Notes under the pieces: generated by a model
What the model was told of the DNA's origin: nothing
The model's database searches: none
The model's input: only the letters and a program-made list of their open reading frames with translations
NCBI GenBank assembly: GCA_947176115.1
Contig: CAMWPK010000017.1
Coordinates: forward strand, 1 to 14,818
DNA length: 14,818 bases
From: an uncultured Clostridia bacterium
GTDB taxonomy: Bacteria > Bacillota > Clostridia > Christensenellales > UBA3700
Direction of reading: 5' to 3'
Shown here: positions 1 through 6,230 of the stretch, one piece after another
Layout: every line of letters begins with the position of its first letter
Position numbering within the stretch: position 1 is the stretch's first letter
Position numbers and translations under genes: made by a program

Positions 1-3
1 ACA

Positions 4-573
4 ATGGAAATAGTTGAACAAATTGCTCTAGAGCAAAGTCCTGTCAATGACAGTCAAAGAACCGATAATGAATCTAACGCTATGGCTGATGCTCAAGCAA
101 ATGCTATGGAAGAGGTTGTCGCAGAGGTAGAACGAGAGCCTATTGGCGAAAGCGTCGCTGTAGAAACTACTATCGTACGCGAAGAAAAGACAGAAAAGAT
201 TAGTCATACTAGGCAAGATAAAAAGGTGAGCAAAACTAAGTCGGCAGAGCCGTTCTATAAAAAGATAGAGAAGAACTTGAACGAATTGTTTGAGGCGCAC
301 GAAAAGGACGAAGAGTTGACTTTGCTTATCCCCGATAGCAAGTGGGCGAGAGTGCCTATCGAGGGCGACGGATATTACGTGGTAGGTGTGATAGAAAGCG
401 AGGGCGTACCAAATATAATTTGTTACGGAGTGCCTGATAAAGACGATTCTAATCCTCCGCAAAACAGCAACGACTGCAGACAGTGGATGGAGATAGAAAA
501 AGGCGGTAGAGGATATTGGATGATGTATCAGTCGGCAGTTAGCGGAGAAACGTTGACAACGACGATAGTATAG
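4..573 (+). CDS. Hypothetical acidic protein with C-terminal globular domain (5' end may lie outside window)
   Basis: I do not recognise this protein with confidence. The first visible ATG is at base 4 and only one codon of upstream sequence is available, so the frame may continue upstream and the entry may be the 3' part of a longer gene. Residues 1-80 are rich in Glu, Val, Ala and Lys with low complexity, and look like a disordered or coiled linker with no predicted membrane segment. Residues 84-185 look folded, with a short helix (FYKKIEKNLNELFEAHEK), then beta-rich segments including YYVVGVIESEG and ICYGVP, and a GYWMMYQSA segment near the end. From memory, a similar GYGVP...GYWxMYQ domain recurs at the C-terminus of Clostridia hypothetical proteins of unknown function; this is not verified. 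A strong hairpin follows the stop codon. Confidence 0.7.
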   Translation: MEIVEQIALEQSPVNDSQRTDNESNAMADAQANAMEEVVAEVEREPIGESVAVETTIVREEKTEKISHTRQDKKVSKTKSAEPFYKKIEKNLNELFEAHEKDEELTLLIPDSKWARVPIEGDGYYVVGVIESEGVPNIICYGVPDKDDSNPPQNSNDCRQWMEIEKGGRGYWMMYQSAVSGETLTTTIV

Positions 574-583
574 ACCAAATTAG

Positions 584-611
584 AAAAGAGATAACTTCGG
601 TTATCTCTTTT
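584..611 (+). terminator. Rho-independent terminator with UUCG tetraloop
   Basis: A perfect 12-bp stem (AAAAGAGATAAC / GTTATCTCTTTT) closes a C(UUCG)G tetraloop, an exceptionally stable loop type. The 3' arm supplies the T-run. It sits 10 bases past the stop codon of the first gene. The flanking A-run and T-run make it symmetric, so it could work in either direction. Confidence 0.88.
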
Positions 612-638
612 GATTGAATGCAGAACTGAGAATATAAG

Positions 639-667
639 TTGCAAAAGACAAATAAATAATATACAAT
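639..667 (+). promoter_or_regulatory. Promoter of the GNAT gene, predicted leaderless
   Basis: TTGCAA (639-644), a 17-base spacer and TACAAT (662-667). The ATG of the next gene begins 7 bases after the end of the -10 box, where transcription would be expected to start. No Shine-Dalgarno sequence lies before the ATG. An alternative upstream promoter, TTGATT (610-615)-17-TATAAG (633-638), is also possible and would overlap the terminator. Confidence 0.6.
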
Positions 668-673
668 ATAAAT

Positions 674-1105
674 ATGGAATTTAAGACGTATGACAATCTA
701 CCGCAAGAGGCGAGAAATATCCGTATAGAGGTATTTGTAAAAGAGCAAGGCTTTGAATATGAATTCGATAGCTTTGACGAAAATGCTACGCATATACTTG
801 CCTTTGACAAAGATAAAGCCGTAGCGACGTGCAGATATTTTTATCAAGACGGTTACTATTTGATCGGGCGTATCGCCGTAACGAAAGAGTATAGGAGCAT
901 AGGTCTTGGGGCAAAGTTACTTGAATTTGCAAAAGGTCAAATAGAGAAACTCGGCGGTGAGGAGATAAGAATACACTCGCAAAAACGCGCTGAAGGTTTT
1001 TATAAAAAACAAGGTTATGAAGTATTCGGGGAAGCGGACTTTGACGAGGGGTGCGAACACGTCTGGGTAAGACGTCGGCTATTGCCACAAAAAGGACGTA
1101 TTTAA
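674..1105 (+). CDS. GNAT family N-acyltransferase (ElaA/YjcF-like)
   Basis: A 143-residue protein, the usual size for a single-domain GNAT enzyme, which transfers an acyl group from acyl-CoA to an amine. Residues 17-27 (RIEVFVKEQGF) are the N-terminal signature of the ElaA/YjcF-like subgroup. The acetyl-CoA binding region is IGRIAVTKEYRSIGLGAKLL (residues 64-83), with the Q/RxxGxG/A pyrophosphate loop degenerate as RSIGLG. Residues 109-119 (FYKKQGYEVFG) and the later CEHVWVRR segment match the family's C-terminal beta strands. The physiological substrate cannot be told from sequence. The ATG at 674 has no ribosome binding site and coincides with the predicted transcription start. The gene is monocistronic, as a separate promoter follows immediately. 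Confidence 0.9.
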   Translation: MEFKTYDNLPQEARNIRIEVFVKEQGFEYEFDSFDENATHILAFDKDKAVATCRYFYQDGYYLIGRIAVTKEYRSIGLGAKLLEFAKGQIEKLGGEEIRIHSQKRAEGFYKKQGYEVFGEADFDEGCEHVWVRRRLLPQKGRI

Positions 1106-1129
1106 GCGTAGCCTTTGATTGTTTAGCTA

Positions 1130-1158
1130 TTGAAATACTATTATTGCTGTGGTATAAT
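1130..1158 (+). promoter_or_regulatory. Promoter of the AraC-family gene, predicted leaderless
   Basis: TTGAAA (1130-1135), 17 bases, then a perfect TATAAT (1153-1158). The ATG at 1165 is 6 bases downstream of the -10 box, so the mRNA is predicted to begin at or next to the start codon. This promoter lies inside the upstream in-frame extension (from 1051), which argues that the longer reading frame is not the true gene. Confidence 0.75.
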
Positions 1159-1164
1159 GAAAAT

Positions 1165-2124
1165 ATGATTGATACGTTTACGGCAATACTTAATAAACAT
1201 GAAGCAGACGATGACGCGCAAATAAGCGAAACTGAATTATTTGAATCTGCAGTTAGAAAAGAGTTTGCCAATGGCAAAGAGTTGTTGATTGCTTATAAGG
1301 CTTCGTTTATAACGCTACACGATTTTATTTCGGGAAAAGTTACTAATTTACCGGTTATTCCTATCAGACAAAGCGATGAGTTTTATATAAAAAAACATAC
1401 GCAAAGTCAATATCCTTATTTCCACAGTCATAATTTCTACGAATTGATATACGTGCGCAAGGGGAAATGCTTGCAAAAATTCGATAACGGTTCTCAATTG
1501 AATTTAATTGAAAAACAATGCTTGCTTATACCTCCGAATACTATTCATTCTATTGAAAAATGCGGGCATAGTGACGTTATACTCAAAATGGTAATACCTT
1601 GCAAAATATTTGAGCAAACCGGCGGAGCAGTAATAGGCGGTTGCTTTTCAGGCGCATACAAAATATTCAATAGTGTAACTTCAACTGCGGAGTTTATCAT
1701 ATTAAAACTTTTGGAAGAGCAGTACGGTAAAAATAAATTCAAAAATTTAATTTTGCAAAGCTATCTTACAATTTTATTTGCCGAATTAGTCGGCTATCAA
1801 CAAAACGACGTTGCGCTGGAAACTTTGCTCAACAATTATTTTGACGAAAGCTTTAGGACTGCATCTCTTTTGGAATTTGCTACATTATTGAATTATAACG
1901 CTAATTACGTCAGTCGTTTGATTAAGAAGCGCACGGGCAAAAGTTTTTCGGATTTATTAACCCGCTATCGCATTAACCGAGCAAAAGACCTTTTAATCGA
2001 AAGCGCAATGACTATAGAAGAAATAGCGTTTAACGTGGGGTATTCTACCGCTTCCGGACTATACAAACAATTCTTTACTCAATTGGGAGTAAGCCCTGCG
2101 GAATACCGTAATTTGTTTAAGTAA
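1165..2124 (+). CDS. AraC-family transcriptional regulator with cupin sensor domain
   Basis: A 319-residue regulator of typical two-domain layout. An in-frame ATG exists at 1051, but it overlaps the GNAT gene and reads through a near-consensus promoter, so I place the start at 1165. The N-terminal half contains a cupin-like sensor region (YFHSHNFYELIYVRKGKC, then IPPNTIHSI), with His residues as expected for an AraC_binding domain. The C-terminal ~100 residues contain two helix-turn-helix motifs: LLEFATLLNYNANYVSRLIK, and later TIEEIAFNVGYSTASGLYKQF ending in GVSPAEYR, the hallmark of the AraC/XylS DNA-binding domain. Such regulators often sense sugars or small molecules. The kinase-hydrolase pair directly downstream is a plausible target by position only. 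Confidence 0.92.
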   Translation: MIDTFTAILNKHEADDDAQISETELFESAVRKEFANGKELLIAYKASFITLHDFISGKVTNLPVIPIRQSDEFYIKKHTQSQYPYFHSHNFYELIYVRKGKCLQKFDNGSQLNLIEKQCLLIPPNTIHSIEKCGHSDVILKMVIPCKIFEQTGGAVIGGCFSGAYKIFNSVTSTAEFIILKLLEEQYGKNKFKNLILQSYLTILFAELVGYQQNDVALETLLNNYFDESFRTASLLEFATLLNYNANYVSRLIKKRTGKSFSDLLTRYRINRAKDLLIESAMTIEEIAFNVGYSTASGLYKQFFTQLGVSPAEYRNLFK

Positions 2125-2136
2125 ATTGTCATATCA

Positions 2137-2148
2137 GGAAATATTTCC
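2137..2148. repeat. 12-bp perfect palindrome between araC-type gene and kinase promoter
   Basis: GGAAATATTTCC is self-complementary. It lies 13 bases after the AraC-family stop codon and just upstream of the kinase -35 box. It could be a weak terminator hairpin or a regulator binding site. No T-run follows, so termination would be weak. Confidence 0.4.
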
Positions 2149-2162
2149 GTTATTTGCAGATA

Positions 2163-2191
2163 TTGTTTGAATTAATATTATGAATTATAAT
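2163..2191 (+). promoter_or_regulatory. Promoter of the kinase-hydrolase operon
   Basis: TTGTTT (2163-2168), 17 bases, TATAAT (2186-2191). The expected transcript start near 2198 lies downstream of the in-frame ATG at 2180 but upstream of a good ribosome binding site (AAGGCGG, 2209-2215). The true start is therefore the ATG at 2222. Confidence 0.65.
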
Positions 2192-2221
2192 AATTGTGAA
2201 AATATCCTAAGGCGGTGTAGT

Positions 2222-3175
2222 ATGAAAGTCGAAAAAATTGAAGCAATACCACTTGACAAAAAGATAGCTGAAAAGTATGCAATGCAAATTGCTAAACAGC
2301 ATATCACACAAGCAATAAAAAAAGTCAAGTATCTCGGCGGAGGTTCGTTTGGGCGGGCTTACGGAATAGAGTTTGCGGACGGCAAGAAAATCGTAGTTAA
2401 GTTTTTACGGGCTAATGACATGCTCGATAAAGAAATACACGACTTAAAATTGCTTGGGGACAATTGTCCCGTCAAGATTCCCAAAGTTTTGTTTGTTGAA
2501 AAAGCCGGTGACAGTATTCCTGTAGACTGCTACGGAATGGAGCGCATAGAGGGTAAAAACGCTCTTATGGCTTTTGGTATGTTGGTTCAAAGCAAGCGCA
2601 AACGGGATAAATTTGCTGACGAAGTAACTTCTGCTTTGCATCAAATTCATTGCTATAAGAACCATAAGTTCGGCGATACGATTTCACCCGATTGCGATGA
2701 TTGGATAGAATATTATAAGCCGTTTGCCAAAGCGGTAATGGATAAAGCCGAAGAAATGTACAAGGCAAATACGCTTTCGGAAGAAATTATTACCGCTATG
2801 CGTATGGCGTGGAGTAAATTCGATATTATCTTTTCTGAAAAGGTGGAAGAAGCGTGTTTAATACACGGAGATTTGAACGTTGCGAATATTATGGTCGGCA
2901 AAAATTATAAATTAAGCGGTTTTATCGACCCGCTCAATTCTATGTACGCCGACAGAGAATACGACCTATTTCAATTTGACAACCTTACGGGTAAAAGATT
3001 TAATTTGCGCAAGACGTATATAAAAAAATACGGAGCAAGCAAATTGTGCGACGTAAAATGCGCTTTTTACGGATTGTGGAACGAAGTTTATTGCTTTATT
3101 AAAACTGGTCAACTCGTAAGCATAATTATGAACCCGCTAATTAAAAATATGCGCGAAAGACTTGCCGAGCTATGA
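2222..3175 (+). CDS. Aminoglycoside phosphotransferase / fructosamine-kinase-fold small-molecule kinase
   Basis: A 317-residue protein with the protein-kinase-like fold of the APH family, which phosphorylates small molecules with ATP or GTP. It has a glycine-rich nucleotide loop GGGSFG (39-44), an ATP-anchoring lysine in VVKF (K60), and the catalytic Brenner-type motif HGDLNVANIM (215-224) with D217 as probable catalytic base and N222 as metal ligand. FIDP (234-237) follows, with D236 in the DFG-aspartate position. The substrate is unknown; the fold also covers choline, homoserine, methylthioribose and ketosamine kinases, so drug resistance should not be assumed. Start 2222 is chosen because AAGGCGG lies 6 bases upstream, and the earlier in-frame ATG at 2180 lies within the promoter. 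The stop overlaps the next gene's start (ATGA). Confidence 0.85.
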   Translation: MKVEKIEAIPLDKKIAEKYAMQIAKQHITQAIKKVKYLGGGSFGRAYGIEFADGKKIVVKFLRANDMLDKEIHDLKLLGDNCPVKIPKVLFVEKAGDSIPVDCYGMERIEGKNALMAFGMLVQSKRKRDKFADEVTSALHQIHCYKNHKFGDTISPDCDDWIEYYKPFAKAVMDKAEEMYKANTLSEEIITAMRMAWSKFDIIFSEKVEEACLIHGDLNVANIMVGKNYKLSGFIDPLNSMYADREYDLFQFDNLTGKRFNLRKTYIKKYGASKLCDVKCAFYGLWNEVYCFIKTGQLVSIIMNPLIKNMRERLAEL

Positions 3176-4092
3176 CTTCGTTAGGCGCTAAAATCACTCG
3201 CGCGATTCTAAGAGGATATACGTATTCTTATCGCAAAAGCCATAAATCGCTATCGCGAACCATAAAATTTAAGAACAAACAGTATATAGTGCCTAAAGGG
3301 TGTAAATTTGAAGTTAAAGAAGTTTGCGGTACGAACATAGAAATTTTGTCGCCTAATGAGCCCAACGGCAATTATGCTATTGCGCAATTTCACGGTGGCG
3401 GTCACACGCAAGCGATGAATGGAATGTATCGCAAAGTAGCCGAGAGGCTTTGCAAAATTTCAGGCTGTACGGTATATTCTATAGATTATAAGGCGGGTAG
3501 CGAGCTAGTTTATCCTTCCGTACATAACGAATGTTATTTCGCTTACGTCGGACTGCTTGACGGACTTTTGAAAGATAAGCGTATCATTGCAATAGGCGAC
3601 AGTTTTGGCGCAAATTTGATGTTGTCTACGTGCTTAAAACTACGTGATACAAATATGCCGTTGCCATGCGCATTGATTTCTATATCCTGTTATATAGATC
3701 TAGCGTCAACGGGGAATTCCTACAAAAAGAATTGCTATCGCGACCCTTTATACGCCCTGCCCAAGAATCAAAAATTTGAAGATAATGAGAAGTATGTCAG
3801 ACGTATCTCGCCTTATTGCGGAATTACGTCATATTACGACGAGTTGTTGTCGCCGGCATACGCAGAGTATCATGGTTTTCCCAATATGCTAATTCAATGC
3901 GGAGACTTAGAAACTTCTGAAAGCGACAGCGATATGCTTTTTGAAAAAGCTCATAATGCTTGCGTCAATGCTAAGTTGACAAAATATCACGGTATGTGGC
4001 ACGACTTTCAATATATGACGCCGTTTTTGAAAGAGAGCAGATTAGCTTGGAAAGAAATAAATAGCTTTATAATATCTTCTATAAATCGTTAA
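3172..4092 (+). CDS. Alpha/beta hydrolase, HSL (hormone-sensitive lipase) type esterase
   Basis: A 306-residue esterase/lipase-like protein. It has the HGGG oxyanion-hole motif (74-77) of the HSL family and the nucleophile elbow GDSFG (142-146), with S144 as catalytic serine. A C-terminal segment CGDLETSESDS (243-253) supplies the acid (E247 by alignment to HSL esterases, or D245), and H277 in MWHDF is the catalytic histidine. There is no clear signal peptide, so it is probably cytoplasmic. Substrates are likely small acyl esters but are unspecified. Its ATG overlaps the kinase stop by four bases, implying translational coupling and a shared function, for example sequential modification or deacylation of one small molecule. 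That link is inference. Confidence 0.88.
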   Translation: MTSLGAKITRAILRGYTYSYRKSHKSLSRTIKFKNKQYIVPKGCKFEVKEVCGTNIEILSPNEPNGNYAIAQFHGGGHTQAMNGMYRKVAERLCKISGCTVYSIDYKAGSELVYPSVHNECYFAYVGLLDGLLKDKRIIAIGDSFGANLMLSTCLKLRDTNMPLPCALISISCYIDLASTGNSYKKNCYRDPLYALPKNQKFEDNEKYVRRISPYCGITSYYDELLSPAYAEYHGFPNMLIQCGDLETSESDSDMLFEKAHNACVNAKLTKYHGMWHDFQYMTPFLKESRLAWKEINSFIISSINR

Positions 4093-4107
4093 TCTTAGAT
4101 AAATCAA

Positions 4108-4130
4108 AAAGCGTGATTATATCACGCTTT
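4108..4130. terminator. Bidirectional terminator between hydrolase and transketolase genes
   Basis: A 10-bp perfect stem (AAAGCGTGAT / ATCACGCTTT) with loop TAT. On the minus strand it is followed by TTTTTGATTT, a good T-run for the transketolase operon. On the plus strand the 3' arm ends in TTT followed by an AT-rich run. It lies between two convergent genes and can serve both. Confidence 0.85.
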
Positions 4131-4172
4131 CTAAATTAAATTTTATCGTAACTATAGTAAATAGTATTATCG

Positions 4173-5114
4173 CTATTTCTTGCGTTTGATAGCCTTCAAG
4201 GTCTTTTGTACGATATCGTCTACCGTCAAGTGGAATCTTTGCGCAAGATATGGCATTTTGCCTACTTCGCCAAATTCGTCCTGCACGCCTACGCTTTCCA
4301 TAGGTATGGGGCAGTTGTTGACTACGACTTCTGCGACGGCAGAGTACAGACCGTTGCGGATATTGTGATTTTCAGCTACTACGATTGCGCCTGTTGTCTT
4401 TGCAACCTTGACAATGGCTTGTTCGTCAATAGGCTTCCAAGTAAAGACGTTGAGTACGCCCACGCTCATTCCCATGCCCTTAAAGATTTTGCTTGCCTCT
4501 ATTGCCTTGCTTACCATAATACCCGATGCGATTATCGTAGCGTCCTTGCCGTTGACTACCGTCTTTGCTTTGAGAAGGTCGAAGTTTTCGCCTTCTTGAT
4601 ATACAGTCTCTGCCTTTTTGCGTTGCAGTCTTATATACGTTGCGCCGTCATAGGCGATAATTTGTGGCATAAGCGCTTTGAGCATAGTTGCGTCCGTAGG
4701 CTCTACGCAAAGCATATTAGGAATTCCGCGCATAATACCCATATCCTCAAAAGGCATATGAGTACCGCCGTTGATTTCTGCGCAGATACCGGGGTCGGTG
4801 CCTACAATCTTCACGTTTTGTTTGCTGTACGCTACGCTGATAAATATTTGGTCATAGCATCTTCTTGTCGCAAAAGTGCCGAAAGAAGAGCAGAATGGAA
4901 TTTTACCGCAAGTAGCAAGTCCGGCGGATACGCCCACCATGTTTGCTTCCGCGATACCCACGTTGAAAAATCTGTCGGGGTAGGCTTTCTTGAAAGGTCC
5001 CGTCTTGATACAGTTCATAAGGTCGGCTTCTACGACTACTATCTTGTCGTTGGTCTTTGCCTCTTCTACCAAAGAGTTGCAATATACTTCTCTCAATTCC
5101 AAACTATCTTGCAT
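4173..5114 (-). CDS. Transketolase, C-terminal subunit (pyrimidine-binding and C-terminal domains)
   Basis: 313 residues, matching the C-terminal half of split transketolases. The enzyme moves two-carbon ketol units between sugar phosphates in the non-oxidative pentose phosphate pathway, using thiamine diphosphate. The segment FFNVGIAEANMVGVSAGLA carries the conserved catalytic glutamate (IAE) that activates the cofactor's pyrimidine ring. GTDPGICAEINGGTHMPFED and VEPTDA fit the Pyr domain. Residues from about 190 (KDATIIASGIMVSKAIEA) onward form the transketolase C-terminal domain, with AENHNIRNGLYSAVAEV. AAGGAGG (5130-5124) lies 9 bases before the ATG, and only one base separates it from the N-subunit stop, so the two subunits should be made in equal amounts from one mRNA. 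Confidence 0.95.
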   Translation of the reverse strand: MQDSLELREVYCNSLVEEAKTNDKIVVVEADLMNCIKTGPFKKAYPDRFFNVGIAEANMVGVSAGLATCGKIPFCSSFGTFATRRCYDQIFISVAYSKQNVKIVGTDPGICAEINGGTHMPFEDMGIMRGIPNMLCVEPTDATMLKALMPQIIAYDGATYIRLQRKKAETVYQEGENFDLLKAKTVVNGKDATIIASGIMVSKAIEASKIFKGMGMSVGVLNVFTWKPIDEQAIVKVAKTTGAIVVAENHNIRNGLYSAVAEVVVNNCPIPMESVGVQDEFGEVGKMPYLAQRFHLTVDDIVQKTLKAIKRKK

Positions 5115-5115
5115 A

Positions 5116-5940
5116 TTACTTGTCCTCCTTACCGCAGAATTCGCGCCATTGCTCTTCGGTGATTGACATAGAGTGACAGCCTGCGCCTTTGCTTGATACC
5201 CAATCTACGCCGTAGCCCTTGATAGTGTCAAGGATGATCAAAGAGGTCTTATCCTTAATCGAAAGAGCGGTATTGATAGCATCTTCAAGAGCCTCGATAT
5301 CGTGACCGTTAACTCTTTGAGTATGCAAGTTGAAAGCGCTACCTTTTTCGTCGAGCGGTTCTAAGGCGTTGATGTCCGCCGTCATACCGTCAATCTGCAT
5401 GCCGTTGTTGTCAATGAAAATGACGAGATTGCCAAGTCGCATATTGCCTGCGTACATAAGCGCTTCCCAAACTTGACCTTCTTGGCTTTCGCCGTCGCCG
5501 AGTATGCAAAATACTTTGTAATCTTTTTTGTCTATTCTGCCTGCAAGAGCCATACCTACTCCCGCGCTCAAGCCTTGACCGAGCGAGCCGGCCGTCATAT
5601 CGATACCTACGGTCTTGTTCATATCGCAGTGAGAGGGGAGATTAGTACCGGGTTGGTTGAGAGTCTTAATCTCTTCCATTGGGAAATATCCTTTGTCGGC
5701 AAGTACGCTGTAAAGAGCAGGACCTGCGTGACCTTTGCTCATAACGATTCTGTCCCTATCAGGGTCTTTTGGATTTTTGGGATTTACTTTTGCAATATCG
5801 TAATATAATACGGCTAGAAGGTCAACTATACTAAGAGCGCCTCCTATGTGTCCCACGCCCAATCTTCCTATCATCTCGACGGTAATCTTGCGTACGTCAA
5901 GAGCTTTGGATTGGAGGTATTCCAACTTCTGTTTCTCCAT
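5116..5940 (-). CDS. Transketolase, N-terminal subunit (thiamine diphosphate-binding domain)
   Basis: 274 residues, typical of the N-terminal half of split transketolases. The thiamine diphosphate/metal motif begins at GDGESQEG and ends at DNN, and is followed by GMQIDG. SKGHAGPALYSVLADKGYF, GHIGGALS and GSLGQGLS are the other family signatures around cofactor and substrate phosphate. I chose the ATG at 5940 because AAGGAG (5951-5946) is correctly spaced 5 bases upstream. A GTG two codons earlier (5946) overlaps that site and is unlikely. It is the first gene of a two-gene operon with the C-terminal subunit. Split transketolases are common in Clostridia and Archaea, so the split is not a frameshift. 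Confidence 0.95.
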   Translation of the reverse strand: MEKQKLEYLQSKALDVRKITVEMIGRLGVGHIGGALSIVDLLAVLYYDIAKVNPKNPKDPDRDRIVMSKGHAGPALYSVLADKGYFPMEEIKTLNQPGTNLPSHCDMNKTVGIDMTAGSLGQGLSAGVGMALAGRIDKKDYKVFCILGDGESQEGQVWEALMYAGNMRLGNLVIFIDNNGMQIDGMTADINALEPLDEKGSAFNLHTQRVNGHDIEALEDAINTALSIKDKTSLIILDTIKGYGVDWVSSKGAGCHSMSITEEQWREFCGKEDK

Positions 5941-5978
5941 AACCACTCCTTAAAACTCAGAAAATAGCCTTTAAGTTA

Positions 5979-6014
5979 TACTGACTTTGGTCAATATAAT
6001 TTTGTACTGACTTT
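5979..6014. repeat. Direct repeat TACTGACTTT upstream of the transketolase operon
   Basis: The 10-base word TACTGACTTT occurs at 5979-5988 and again at 6005-6014, 26 bases apart (about 2.5 helical turns), just upstream of the transketolase ribosome binding site. A weak minus-strand promoter (TTAAAA-17-TATATT on the minus strand) overlaps the repeats. They may be regulator half-sites; this is inference. Confidence 0.4.
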
Positions 6015-6085
6015 ATTTTAACACTAATTGCAATAAATAAAAAGTGTTTTTAGGGTAGTTTAAGCAAAAAGATTTACAAATTTTT

Positions 6086-6091
6086 TATAAT
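6086..6091 (+). promoter_or_regulatory. Possible -10 element for the ferritin-like gene
   Basis: A consensus TATAAT lies at 6086-6091, but no convincing -35 hexamer sits 16-18 bases upstream. If used, it gives a leader of about 130 bases that includes the 14-bp inverted repeat at 6144-6188. An alternative, TTGCAA (6182-6187)-18-TATTAA (6206-6211), would start transcription at the ribosome binding site and seems less likely. Confidence 0.3.
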
Positions 6092-6143
6092 TAACCAAGC
6101 GCCGAATAATAGTAGGTATTTAAGCAAGCGTTGGGATAAAGAT

Positions 6144-6188
6144 ATTGCAAAAATCTTAACGAATTGTAGTGTAAAAGATTTTTGCAAT
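6144..6188. repeat. 14-bp perfect inverted repeat in the leader of the ferritin-like gene
   Basis: ATTGCAAAAATCTT (6144-6157) is exactly complementary to AAGATTTTTGCAAT (6175-6188), with a 17-base spacer. No T-run follows, so it is not a standard terminator. It may be an operator for a dimeric regulator or an RNA hairpin in the 5' leader, 42 bases before the start codon. It does not match Fur or PerR box consensus sequences that I know. Confidence 0.65.
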
Positions 6189-6230
6189 GGCAATACTACT
6201 CTTGATATTAAAAAAAATGGAGGGAATACA

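Noticed and set aside
1051..1164. In-frame N-terminal extension of the AraC-family gene (38 extra codons)
   Set aside because: It overlaps the GNAT gene and contains a near-consensus promoter (TTGAAA-17-TATAAT) that places the transcript start at the ATG of 1165.
2180..2221. Upstream start of the kinase gene at 2180
   Set aside because: This ATG lies within the promoter (-10 at 2186-2191) and lacks a ribosome binding site, whereas 2222 has AAGGCGG at the right spacing.
5116..5118. Transketolase split as a frameshift or pseudogene
   Set aside because: Each half has its own start and good ribosome binding site, the halves break at the known domain boundary, and split transketolases are a normal form in Clostridia and Archaea.
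4206..5162. Long plus-strand open frame (318 codons) opposite the transketolase genes
   Set aside because: It is a shadow of two confidently identified minus-strand genes. Its translation is rich in Cys, Tyr and His with no family features, and it has no ribosome binding site.
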